From Photobacterium sp. DA100 (lineage in GTDB: Bacteria; Pseudomonadota; Gammaproteobacteria; Enterobacterales; Vibrionaceae): a stretch of DNA of 64,000 nucleotides. A model generated the notes under the pieces. That model worked only from the letters and a program-made list of their open reading frames with translations. It searched no databases and was not told the origin of the DNA. Positions 1-7,629 of the stretch are shown one piece after another. Location of the stretch: NCBI RefSeq assembly GCF_029223585.1, contig NZ_CP119424.1, positions 1,674,001 through 1,738,000 of the forward strand, given 5' to 3'. Every line of letters starts with the position of its first letter. Within the stretch, counting starts at the first letter, position 1. Made by a program: the position numbers and the translations under genes.

Positions 1-42
1 TTCGTAAACTTTATTGATTTCTTGCAGTTTGACTCTCGCCAT
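1..42 (-). CDS. ABC sugar transporter ATP-binding protein, N-terminal fragment
   Basis: Only the first 14 codons lie in the window, reading MARVKLQEINKVYE on the minus strand. This matches the usual start of UgpC/MsmK/MalK-type ATPases of carbohydrate ABC importers (M-x-x-V-x-L-x-x-[IV]-x-K-x-Y). A GGAG ribosome site precedes the ATG at 42. The gene diverges from the KdgM-like porin, and both have a GAAACGTTTC operator close to their start, which suggests joint control by one LacI-family regulator. The rest of the gene is outside the window, so the family call rests on the N-terminus and context. Confidence 0.6.
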   Translation of the reverse strand, partial: MARVKLQEINKVYE

Positions 43-61
43 TATCTGCTCCACCCCTGTA

Positions 62-71
62 GAAACGTTTC
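62..71. promoter_or_regulatory. LacI/GalR-type operator, copy 1
   Basis: Perfect palindrome GAAACGTTTC, about 20 bases upstream of the divergent ABC ATPase start. The following three bases (AAC) are also shared with the second copy at 501-513. Palindromes centred on CG with this outline are typical LacI-family operators. The 505 bp between the two divergent genes otherwise holds AT-rich sequence without a supported gene. Confidence 0.6.
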
Positions 72-500
72 AACTAAGATATCGTTTATTTCGACTGGGT
101 CAATGCGTAACAAACTGAAAATTACAGTTTCGTGACTAAGATCTCGTCGATAGAGCACCACTACCATTCAGCCCACCAATAATACTTTCTTGTTTCTTAC
201 CAATGACTTAAATGTAATTTTAGCGTATTTCAACCAATTCACCTTATCCACTAAGTCACTGTTTAAATGGATCTTTTGTATTTCGACTGCAGGTAACCTA
301 CTGAACGAAAACGAGAAAAAATCTGCTTTGTCGCAACATGTATTTTTTGCTTAACCCTTACTGAATACAAAATAAACACATTAAAATCAGTAATTTAAAA
401 CCAAAACACCAGCCAAGTTCAAAAAATAAACTAAGAGCCAGTTCACATTTCCCCAAAGTGCCATTTGAAATATTGATGAAATATATCAATCATTCCTACC

Positions 501-510
501 GAAACGTTTC
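501..510. promoter_or_regulatory. LacI/GalR-type operator, copy 2
   Basis: Second perfect GAAACGTTTC palindrome, 37 bases upstream of the porin start at 548, so placed to block its promoter or early transcription. Identical to the site at 62-71, including the AAC that follows. Confidence 0.6.
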
Positions 511-547
511 AACAGTCAATTCTAAATATACAAGAAGCGGTTAGCAC

Positions 548-1522
548 ATGAACAGAATGAACAAATCTTTGATATACCCAATGGCACTCTTCTCGGCAGT
601 GGCTTTTGCCGACGGTACCCAACAGACAGAGCCTGAGCTTTATGAGCCGTTGCTGATTGCAGCAGTCGACGAACAAGAAAGCCAAGAAAGTCGTTATTTA
701 TCAGAAAGTTTTACTGATGACGCTCAAATCGAGCGCGTCGAAAACCGTCATTTTCCTAAACGCACCCGTGCCCTTACCGGTATTGAATATGAAAATATCG
801 ACTTCAAGGGTGGCGGTGATATGGAATACCTGCACTTCATCTATGCTGATGGTTTCACTAAGGTGACGGACTATTTCAGCATGGGTTATGTGCTGAAAGA
901 GATCCATTTCTACAATGATGGAAAATCAACAGGCCAAGCGAACTACTCTGAGATTATTCCGGCGTTCTTCTTCCCAATTACCGATACTATCCGTGGTAAC
1001 GTCTTTATGTCGTACGAAAAAGTAATTGGTAATGGCAGTGGCTGGAATTACGACAAGTACATGATCAAGCCAGGCCTAGATTTTGACCTTGGCCAGCACT
1101 TCCTCCATGTGAACTTGGAAATGGGTTACGAAGATAGCCATGGGGATAATGGCTCATTTATCGAATCTGAACCGCTGTACCTCTATAAGATGAACGACAA
1201 GGTTAACCTTGGTGCCAAGGTGCTCTATGTCGATGTAAACAATGATTGGGCATACCGTGAATTTGCGGTTAAACCGCTGGTGCAATTCAATTTTGATAAC
1301 GGCAACTACCTTGAGCTTCGTTATGAAAATGGCTGGGTAGAAGGCAATGGCGGCAACCAGCGCCACGACTATGACATCTACGCGCTATATACTGAACTGC
1401 CTATTAATGACACCTTCTCGGTGTTGGCTGATATTCAGTACAAGATGCTAGAAACCAGCAAAGGCAATGCGGCTGATCAGGATATCTTCTTCTCCAAAGT
1501 CGGCCTAGTCTGGAAGTTTTAA
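548..1522 (+). CDS. KdgM-like outer-membrane porin
   Basis: 324 residues. An N-terminal signal peptide (Lys near the start, hydrophobic LIYPMALFSAVAFA, then ADG) is followed by a chain rich in alternating aromatic and polar strands, and it ends in ...GLVWKF with a terminal phenylalanine, the usual outer-membrane beta-barrel signature. Length and the Tyr/Asp-rich strands resemble oligogalacturonate-specific KdgM-type porins; the exact sugar is not readable. It probably passes oligosaccharides into the periplasm for the symporter downstream or the divergent ABC importer. A second in-frame ATG at 557 is an alternative start. A terminator follows at 1554. Confidence 0.6.
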   Translation: MNRMNKSLIYPMALFSAVAFADGTQQTEPELYEPLLIAAVDEQESQESRYLSESFTDDAQIERVENRHFPKRTRALTGIEYENIDFKGGGDMEYLHFIYADGFTKVTDYFSMGYVLKEIHFYNDGKSTGQANYSEIIPAFFFPITDTIRGNVFMSYEKVIGNGSGWNYDKYMIKPGLDFDLGQHFLHVNLEMGYEDSHGDNGSFIESEPLYLYKMNDKVNLGAKVLYVDVNNDWAYREFAVKPLVQFNFDNGNYLELRYENGWVEGNGGNQRHDYDIYALYTELPINDTFSVLADIQYKMLETSKGNAADQDIFFSKVGLVWKF

Positions 1523-1553
1523 TTACTTTCTTTCCTTGTAATTAGCAATCCTT

Positions 1554-1582
1554 AAGCCCTACACACCTGAGTAGGGCTTTTG
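1554..1582 (+). terminator. Intrinsic terminator after the porin
   Basis: Stem AGCCCTAC/GTAGGGCT with an 8-base loop followed by TTTT. It separates the porin from the symporter gene, which is therefore probably transcribed from its own promoter or by read-through. Confidence 0.8.
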
Positions 1583-1692
1583 CTATTTGGCACCTTGCCA
1601 GCAAAAGCATGAAACAATAATTGAATTGGCCAACCAGTAAAAATGAAATACAATTTCAATCTATAACCTTCATTCTGCTGGCAGGTATTGGC

Positions 1693-3417
1693 GTGACATA
1701 TCTAGACTGGGCCATGATCGCCCTATACTTTGTTTTTATCATCAAAGTGACACAAGCTTTTCGGCATCAGGCCACTAGCGCGGAAGGATTCATCAAGGGT
1801 GGCAGTGCCATGACTTGGTGGATGGCTGGCGCAACAGCTTTCATGACCCAGTTTTCTGCCTGGACCTTTACCGGTGCTGCCGCGAAAGCCTATGCCGATG
1901 GGCTGAGTATCATGTTTGTGTTCTGGGGGAATGCCCTAGGTTTTTTCATCTCGGCGCTATACTTTGCCAAACGCTATCGCCGTTTGCGAGTTGCCACCGC
2001 CATGGATGTGATCAAATTGAGGTTCGATAAATCTTCCGAGCAAACCTTTACCTGGCTGAGCTTTCCTATCACCCTTATCGGAGCCGGCATTTGGCTTAAC
2101 GGGCTTGGGGCCTTTTTATCGGCGACCTTTGGCATCAGCATTGACGTTACTATCGTTGGGATCAGTTTACTGGTCACCTTCATTGCTGTCTCCGGTGGTG
2201 TTTGGACCGTTTCTGCCACCAATGTGATTCAGTTGGTTCTACTCATCGCCATCACACTGGTTGTCGGTTTCACCGCCGCAAAAGAAGTCTTGGTACTCCC
2301 TGTCGACTCTCTATCCCATACCATCATGGGCGAAGATATTGCCATCTGGCAGATTTTTGTTCTGTGGATAGGTGCTGTGCTCTTTAGCCAAACCCTCAAT
2401 ACCAACAATGCGCTGAGCAGCTATCGGTTCTTGATCACCCGCAACGAAAAAGAAGCCACTCGAGCAGCAACCTTGGCCGGAGTACTTTTCTTGTTTGCGC
2501 CTCTACTATGGTTTTCACCACCGTGGTTTGTCGCTTCATTGGATATCAATCTGGTCGACAGTTACCCGAACCTGGGTGCCAGCGCGGATAATGCCGCCTA
2601 TCTGTATTACATCGACCACTATATGCCAAACGGCCTGCTAGGTCTGGTGATGGTGGCTATGCTGGCTGCTACCGTTTCCCCAATGACCACGGCACTCAAC
2701 CGCAATGCTGGTATCGTGGTAAACAATATTTACCTCTCACTGGTTAATCCCCAAGGAACAGACAGGCAACAAATGCTGATTGGCAAAATGGCCACCCTGC
2801 TGACGGGCGTCATGGCCTGTGCCGTTGCCCTTTTCTTTGCTCGGCTGGAAGGCTACAGCCTGTTCGACATCATGATGCTATTCACCGCCATGATTCAGAT
2901 GCCACTGTCGATCCCATCCTTCTTGGCCCTGCTTAACCTGCGCACCCCGGGCTGGTCGGGATGGGCAACGATTTTGGTCGGTTTGGCAGTTTCCCTGTTC
3001 ATGCATTTCGGCTTCAAGGTCGAGTGGGTAGCCGCCTTGTTCGACTATACATTGACTGCGCGAGAGCATGTCGATTTTAAGATTGCCGCCACTTTCATCG
3101 CACATCTCATTTTCACTGGTGGTTTCTTCATGCTGACACCTTGGCTGTCCCGAGCCGAACGTAATACGCAAGATATTCGCCAGCTGCTCGCCATGCCAAT
3201 GAGCCAAGAGGAGCAGAGCCCGATTGATCATACCAACGGGATCTTCATGGGGCGTGCCTTGGCGCTACTGGGGATACTGGTTAGCTTGATTGCTATTTCA
3301 GCCGATACATGGCGTGATGCCGCAATATTCCTCGGAATTGGTGGATTCATTCTACTGTGCGGCTCTGGACTGGCGTATAAATCCAGTCGGTTACATAGGC
3401 AGGCAATGGCTCTCTAA
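1693..3417 (+). CDS. Sodium:solute symporter (SSS family)
   Basis: Integral membrane transporter with about 13-14 hydrophobic segments. The conserved early region (residues about 40-75: GFIKGGSAMTWWMAGATAF then QFSAWTFTGAA) and the mid-protein AATVSPMTTALNRNAGI segment are typical of SSS sodium-coupled sugar or carboxylate carriers. The frame is open back to a TTG at 1621, but no ribosome site precedes it. A GTG at 1693, preceded by CAGGT and giving MTYLDWAMIALYF, fits the normal SSS N-terminus better. Its place beside a KdgM-like porin suggests uptake of mono- or disaccharide uronates, an inference only. The C-terminus runs through extra membrane segments to LHRQAMAL. Confidence 0.8.
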   Translation: MTYLDWAMIALYFVFIIKVTQAFRHQATSAEGFIKGGSAMTWWMAGATAFMTQFSAWTFTGAAAKAYADGLSIMFVFWGNALGFFISALYFAKRYRRLRVATAMDVIKLRFDKSSEQTFTWLSFPITLIGAGIWLNGLGAFLSATFGISIDVTIVGISLLVTFIAVSGGVWTVSATNVIQLVLLIAITLVVGFTAAKEVLVLPVDSLSHTIMGEDIAIWQIFVLWIGAVLFSQTLNTNNALSSYRFLITRNEKEATRAATLAGVLFLFAPLLWFSPPWFVASLDINLVDSYPNLGASADNAAYLYYIDHYMPNGLLGLVMVAMLAATVSPMTTALNRNAGIVVNNIYLSLVNPQGTDRQQMLIGKMATLLTGVMACAVALFFARLEGYSLFDIMMLFTAMIQMPLSIPSFLALLNLRTPGWSGWATILVGLAVSLFMHFGFKVEWVAALFDYTLTAREHVDFKIAATFIAHLIFTGGFFMLTPWLSRAERNTQDIRQLLAMPMSQEEQSPIDHTNGIFMGRALALLGILVSLIAISADTWRDAAIFLGIGGFILLCGSGLAYKSSRLHRQAMAL

Positions 3418-3460
3418 CCGAGCAGCAACTAAGACTCATTGACCACTGCACACAAAGCCA

Positions 3461-3500
3461 ACGAGCCATCCCCAAAGGCGAGGCTGATGGGATGGCTCGT
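3461..3500. terminator. Hairpin between convergent genes
   Basis: Perfect 12-bp inverted repeat ACGAGCCATCCC/GGGATGGCTCGT with a 16-base loop, between the end of the symporter gene and the end of the minus-strand gene at 3590. No T-run follows, so a terminator role is likely but not certain. Confidence 0.45.
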
Positions 3501-3589
3501 ACTTGTTGGCAATAAATGCTTAACTTTGTGTGGAAAACAATAATCTGATTCCAAACACGTCGAAAAGGCCTGCGGCGAATAGCCGCAAC

Positions 3590-4081
3590 CTACGTGGATG
3601 TTGACGCAAAACCACCGGTCAGCTCATTGATATCAATGAGATCGACCTCTCTACCCAACACCCGCTTGTATCGTATCAACTCGACAACAGGGATCGTGGG
3701 CACTTCAACGCCCAAATAACTCCCAACAACAGATTGAGAGAAATCCGTTTTGAGCTCAATCCAATTACCACTGCCTGCTGCTTTTATTTTGGTGCCGGGA
3801 GACAAACCGATTTCAATTTTCTGCCCCTGATAGCTCAATTGAAAATATTGCAAATCCCATCCACCTTCAACATAGTGGGCTAGAGGCTTAGAAATATAGG
3901 CACGTACCAATGGTAGGATTTTGTCGGCATCAGCCCTTCGAGTGTATAGATCAATATCCGCCACCTCCCTGCTACCACCATGAATGGTTGCAGCAAGGCC
4001 GCCAACGACCTGGAACTGCACCTGCTGCGAATCGAGCATCTCCTTTACCCACAGCAGTGCATTTTTTACTTTTTCGCTCAT
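3590..4081 (-). CDS. Nucleotidyltransferase-like protein (Pol beta fold)
   Basis: 163 residues. The segment VVGGLAATIHGGSREVADID (about residues 22-41) followed by LYTRRAD has the G-G-x8-G/S-R-x-x-x-D-[IL]-D-L pattern of minimal nucleotidyltransferases and AbiEii-like proteins, with the paired aspartates expected to bind metal. The remainder fits the beta strands and helix of this fold. A ribosome site (AGGA) precedes the ATG. No HEPN partner or AbiEi-like gene is adjacent, so there is no sign of a toxin-antitoxin pair. Substrate is unknown. Confidence 0.55.
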   Translation of the reverse strand: MSEKVKNALLWVKEMLDSQQVQFQVVGGLAATIHGGSREVADIDLYTRRADADKILPLVRAYISKPLAHYVEGGWDLQYFQLSYQGQKIEIGLSPGTKIKAAGSGNWIELKTDFSQSVVGSYLGVEVPTIPVVELIRYKRVLGREVDLIDINELTGGFASTST

Positions 4082-4331
4082 CCTAAACTTTCCTGTTGAT
4101 TACTCCATGTACTTGGATTCAGTATCTATAGCGATGACAGCCAAGGCAAGGGGGTGCTTGAAGGAGAGTAGCAAAAGCCTGCCCCCCCTTTAGTGCCCCG
4201 CCTCCTCACATAGGATATCTTACGTGTCTCAGCAATAAACTTAGGGAAGCAGTGACAACTCTGCTAGAATCCCGAGCCCATACCACATAGCCCAACCAAT
4301 CTTGGTTAAGTTAGATACTTAGGAACTCGTT

Positions 4332-4745
4332 ATGATGACCGATGAAGAAAGAATTGAACTACAACAGAACAACCCACTGCACGGTCTTAAGTTAGAAACC
4401 TTACTGCAAGAGTTGGTGGACTACTACGGTTGGGAGATCCTCGATACCGCAATGCGTATCAACTGTTTTCATACTAACCCATCGATTGCGAGCAGTGTGA
4501 AGTATCTAAAGAAGACGGCTTGGGCAAGAGAGAAGCTCGAGAACTTCTACCTTTACCGTTTCAAGCGCATGCCACGTGCTTCCGCAGAAGAATACGATCT
4601 ACCCCCACGTGCCCGCACTTTCCCGCACGGCCTTAAACCCAAAGAGCCGATGGAGCTGACCGTGGAATCGATTTTGAAATCCCAGGCCAAAGCGGCCTCG
4701 GCGCACAAAGAGCGCTCATCGCGTGGTCGCCGTCCACGCCGCTAA
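4332..4745 (+). CDS. VF530-type DNA-binding protein (DUF2132)
   Basis: 137 residues. Residues about 13-75, beginning [20 protein letters not shown] and containing [18 protein letters not shown], match the compact helical VF530 family named after an Aliivibrio fischeri protein. The tail is basic (SSRGRRPRR), in keeping with nucleic-acid binding. An AGGA ribosome site lies seven bases before the first of two consecutive ATGs. A bidirectional terminator follows. The cellular role of the family is not known to me. Confidence 0.75.
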   Translation: MMTDEERIELQQNNPLHGLKLETLLQELVDYYGWEILDTAMRINCFHTNPSIASSVKYLKKTAWAREKLENFYLYRFKRMPRASAEEYDLPPRARTFPHGLKPKEPMELTVESILKSQAKAASAHKERSSRGRRPRR

Positions 4746-4772
4746 CCCATTCGCTGCATTTGCACCAATATC

Positions 4773-4809
4773 AAAAAAGCCAAGTAGGGGTAACCCTACT
4801 TGGCTTTTT
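4773..4809. terminator. Bidirectional terminator
   Basis: Stem GCCAAGTAGGG/CCCTACTTGGC with a GTAA loop, flanked by A6 on the left and T5 on the right. It can stop the VF530 gene from the left and the convergent peroxiredoxin gene from the right. Confidence 0.85.
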
Positions 4810-4858
4810 ACTATGCGGATAGAGCGGCGGAAAGTTCGCGGCTTTTTCAGCTCAGCAA

Positions 4859-5590
4859 TTACTTGGCCAGGAAAGCCTCTAGCTCTTCGCTGCCACCGAT
4901 GTGCTTACCACCGATGAATACCTGAGGTACCGTGCTGCGACCAGAGATAGCGCGAAGGCTGACGGTTGTGGCGTCTTTGCCCAGAACCACCTCTTCGTAG
5001 TTCAGACCGTTGTCGATCAGGTTCTGTTTCGCTTTGGCGCAGAATGGACAACCCGGCTTGGTAAACACCGTAATAGATTCTTGAAGTTTGTGCTCTGGTG
5101 CAACATAAGCCAGCATTGTGTCGGCATCAGACACCTTGAACGGGTCGCCCGGCTCGTCGTTTTCGATAAACATTTTCACCACGACACCATCTTTAACCAG
5201 CATGCTATAACGCCATGAGCGGTCACCGAAACCAAGGTCGTTTTTAGCAACGAGCATGCCCATGCCTTTCGAGAACTCACCGTTACCATCCGGGATGAAA
5301 GTGATATTTTCAGCTTCTTGGTCAGCTTTCCATGCATTCATCACGAACGTATCGTTGACGGAAACACACAGGATGTCATCAACACCGTGCTCGGCAAACA
5401 CCGACGCCAACTCGTTGTAGCGAGGTAGGTGGCTAGAAGAACATGTCGGTGTAAAAGCACCTGGTAGAGAGAAAACAATAACGGTTTTGTTGGCAAATAG
5501 TTCTTCCGTGGTCAGATCTACCCACTGATCGCCTTGGCGAGTATGGAAAGTGACCTGAGGTACTGCTTGGCCTTCTTTTGATTCGAACAT
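4859..5590 (-). CDS. Peroxiredoxin-glutaredoxin hybrid protein
   Basis: 243 residues. The N-terminal domain (1-160) is a Prx5-type peroxiredoxin with the active-site segment [16 protein letters not shown], which includes the peroxidatic Cys. The C-terminal domain (about 170-243) is a glutaredoxin with [12 protein letters not shown] (CPFC active site) and the [14 protein letters not shown] glutathione-binding region. The fusion reduces hydroperoxides with glutathione directly, as in Haemophilus and Vibrio hybrid Prx5. The start at 5590 is chosen because AAGGGA precedes it; the longer frame to 5668 has no family match. An OxyR-like site lies upstream at 5695-5731. Confidence 0.92.
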   Translation of the reverse strand: MFESKEGQAVPQVTFHTRQGDQWVDLTTEELFANKTVIVFSLPGAFTPTCSSSHLPRYNELASVFAEHGVDDILCVSVNDTFVMNAWKADQEAENITFIPDGNGEFSKGMGMLVAKNDLGFGDRSWRYSMLVKDGVVVKMFIENDEPGDPFKVSDADTMLAYVAPEHKLQESITVFTKPGCPFCAKAKQNLIDNGLNYEEVVLGKDATTVSLRAISGRSTVPQVFIGGKHIGGSEELEAFLAK

Positions 5591-5694
5591 AATTGATTCC
5601 CTTAAATTTGGATAAGTAGTTGTTGCAACTGGAGCCTTTTCTTCATTGCTCCCTGTTGATGAGTTCATTATGCCACTATAAGGAAATAGGTCAC

Positions 5695-5731
5695 GCGGAT
5701 TACACTTATCGATTCAATAGGTAAAATCTAT
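5695..5731. promoter_or_regulatory. OxyR-type binding site upstream of prx/grx
   Basis: The right half ATAGGTAAAATCTAT (5717-5731) matches the OxyR half-site ATAGntnnnanCTAT at all ten defined positions. The left half at 5695-5709 matches six of ten, and the halves are separated by exactly seven bases, as in the 37-bp OxyR consensus. It lies about 105 bases upstream of the peroxiredoxin-glutaredoxin start. Confidence 0.6.
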
Positions 5732-5828
5732 CATAGAAAGTCGATGCGGCGGAGTGTTCAGGTTATGGTGGAGCCAGAGCAAGGTATAGGGGAATTTTCA
5801 AATCCCTATCAGGCGCATACCTAGAACG

Positions 5829-5857
5829 AAAAAAGCCTCGTCGTTTGACGAGGCTTT
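5829..5857 (-). terminator. Distal terminator behind tRNA-Ser
   Basis: Stem GCCTCGTC/GACGAGGC, GTTT loop, with A6 on the plus strand giving a U-run for leftward transcription. Confidence 0.75.
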
Positions 5858-5927
5858 CGAATGTGGCGGAGCGCTCTGGGTATGGCGGATTTGATTCAAA
5901 TCCCTTACTCAGAACTCAATGCGTACG

Positions 5928-5957
5928 AAAAAGGCCTTGTCTTACGACAAGGCCTTT
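5928..5957 (-). terminator. Proximal terminator behind tRNA-Ser
   Basis: Stem GGCCTTGTC/GACAAGGCC, TTAC loop, A5 on the plus strand, five bases from the tRNA 3' end. Sister of the hairpin at 5829. Confidence 0.85.
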
Positions 5958-5962
5958 GAATG

Positions 5963-6053
5963 TGGCGGAGAGATAGGGATTTGAACCCTAGATACGCTAT
6001 TAACGTATGCCGGTTTTCAAGACCGGTGCTTTCAACCACTCAGCCATCTCTCC
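5963..6053 (-). tRNA. tRNA-Ser (anticodon UGA)
   Basis: A 91-base class II tRNA on the minus strand with encoded CCA. Acceptor stem GGAGAGA/TCTCTCC with discriminator G, D-arm with GGTTGAAAGC, anticodon arm CCGGT-CTTGAAA-ACCGG giving anticodon TGA, a long variable arm (ATACG...CGTAT) and T-arm TAGGG-TTCAAAT-CCCTA. It reads UCA and probably other UCN codons. Confidence 0.97.
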
Positions 6054-6160
6054 GTAAGTGCGGCGTATGATACGAGCTCATCCGATTGATGTAAAGGGCT
6101 TTTCGAGCCGCACCTCACCAACCGAGCAACAAGCCCGCAATTCGCTCAAATGTGCTACGA

Positions 6161-7354
6161 CTAGTTGTAGGCGCGGGCAAATTTACCTTCAGATCTCGCC
6201 AGGTAAGCACCTGTATTGGCCGGAATAAAGACTGATTCACCTTTGCCAATAGTCACTGATTCACCGTCGATGTGAGCGACGGTCAATGGCGCATCTACCG
6301 CCAGCAGGATTTCTGCACTGCTTGTCTCTAGCTCTACATTGTCCGCCTGCTGGTAAACGCTGAACTTGAAGTCAGGCACAGGGATTGGGTAGTGCAATGC
6401 GCCATTTTCAGTCTGCGGGGCCAGCAGCAAGGTTTCAAACGGCATTGGCTGACAGCGGGTGCACGAAACCAGCTCAGGCACGTCCATATATTTTGGCGTC
6501 AGGCCTGCGCGAAGTACATTGTCGGAGTTTGCCATGATCTCCAATCCCGTGCCCTTAATGTACGCATGTGGTGTACACGCATCCAGGAACATGGCTTCGC
6601 CCGGCTGCAGTGTCAGGGTATTCAGCATCAGCGGGGCAAACAGGCCGATATCACCAGGGTATTGCTCTGCCAAGTCCAAGATCAGGGCAAACAATTCTTC
6701 ATCCTTGTGCGCGTCGGCATAGGCCAGTAGCTTGGCCACGCTGCTCTCTTTCGCTTCACCGTCCAACGACAGCATAGCTTCGAAGAAACCTTCAAGACCT
6801 TGCTCGTTCTGATTTGCTTCCAGCGCTGCAACCAACGCATGAATTTCTTCAATTTCCAAGGCACGGAAATAAGAGACAATTTGCCCAAACTCGCGGAAAC
6901 CGTTCATGGCCTGGTAAGGTGTCAGAGCATAAACCAGCTCAGGCTTATGGTTGGGATCCTTGTAGTTGCGGTTACCCGCCGTACGAGGTACACCCTGCTC
7001 TTCTTCTTTAGCGAAACCCGCCTCAGCCTGGGCTTTGCTCGGGTGAACCTGAATTGACAGGGCTTTTTCTGCAGCCAGCACTTTGAAAAGGTATGGCAAC
7101 TCACCAAATGTCTCGGCTGTATCAGCACCGATCAGGTTCGCTTTGTCAGCCTCAATAAAGTCAGATAGCAGTGTCGGTTTGCCATCGACTTCAATTTGCG
7201 AACAGCCATTTTGGTGCGCGCCCATCCAGATCTCCGCTTGCGGCTTGCCTTCAGGGTTCTCGATACCAAACAACTGGCCAATCGATGTGGTGCTGCCCCA
7301 TGCATAATCCTGAATTACGTTATGCATACGATAAAAACGAGAGGAAGTAGTCAT
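6161..7354 (-). CDS. manA: Mannose-6-phosphate isomerase, class I
   Basis: 397 residues. Interconverts mannose 6-phosphate and fructose 6-phosphate in the cytoplasm. The zinc ligands are visible: Gln and His in SIQVHPSKAQAEAGF, Glu in NHKPELVYAL and His in DACTPHAYIKG. The N-terminal QDYAWGS motif is typical. The start at 7354 follows AAGGA with six-base spacing; an upstream in-frame ATG at 7384 lacks a good site. The gene lies directly downstream of a fructose-type EIIABC, separated by a terminator, so the two together form a mannose uptake and entry route. Confidence 0.93.
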   Translation of the reverse strand: MTTSSRFYRMHNVIQDYAWGSTTSIGQLFGIENPEGKPQAEIWMGAHQNGCSQIEVDGKPTLLSDFIEADKANLIGADTAETFGELPYLFKVLAAEKALSIQVHPSKAQAEAGFAKEEEQGVPRTAGNRNYKDPNHKPELVYALTPYQAMNGFREFGQIVSYFRALEIEEIHALVAALEANQNEQGLEGFFEAMLSLDGEAKESSVAKLLAYADAHKDEELFALILDLAEQYPGDIGLFAPLMLNTLTLQPGEAMFLDACTPHAYIKGTGLEIMANSDNVLRAGLTPKYMDVPELVSCTRCQPMPFETLLLAPQTENGALHYPIPVPDFKFSVYQQADNVELETSSAEILLAVDAPLTVAHIDGESVTIGKGESVFIPANTGAYLARSEGKFARAYN

Positions 7355-7552
7355 AGCTTTCCTTATTTCTAATGCAGATTTCATTAAGACCCCAAACCGA
7401 CTATTGAGGAGCTAATGAAATCCGATTAACACTCTGGGTTAATCGCATACCAGCAGCGCATACTACCAAAAACCACCTGCAATGAGAGGTTTTTCATTAC
7501 TTTTCATCGATTCTTCTTGGTTAATCAACGAACCACCCCCTCCCTCTAAGCC

Positions 7553-7579
7553 AAAAAGCTCCCTCAGATAAGGGAGCTT
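7553..7579 (-). terminator. Terminator after the mannose-type EIIABC
   Basis: Stem AAGCTCCCT/AGGGAGCTT with CAGATA loop and A-run on the plus strand, giving a U-run for the leftward transcript of the EIIABC gene. Confidence 0.85.
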
Positions 7580-7629
7580 CAAGGACACAGTAACTCAGGC
7601 CTTACTGTGTAACACTATTGCTTGGGGGA

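Larger units (their letters stand above)
5763..5962 (-). repeat. Tandem remnants of the tRNA-Ser 3' end with terminators
   Basis: Downstream of tRNA-Ser (minus strand) the tRNA 3' tail recurs at regular spacing. The real tail on the plus strand is TGGCGGAG at 5963, a perfect copy is at 5864 (within the shared GAATGTGGCGGAG), and a weaker TGGTGGAG is at 5766, with steps of 99 and 98 bases. The first two tails are each followed in the tRNA direction by a very similar terminator hairpin. Both decayed units also share TTCAAATCCCT at 5797 and 5895. This resembles the rtT repeats behind E. coli tyrT. Confidence 0.6.

Noticed and set aside
1621..1692. TTG at 1621 as start of the symporter
   Set aside because: No ribosome site before it and the extra 24 residues do not fit the family; GTG at 1693 is preferred, although not proven.
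3590..4081. Toxin-antitoxin module around the nucleotidyltransferase-like gene
   Set aside because: No HEPN, AbiEi or other small partner gene lies on either side; the neighbours are a symporter and a VF530 protein.
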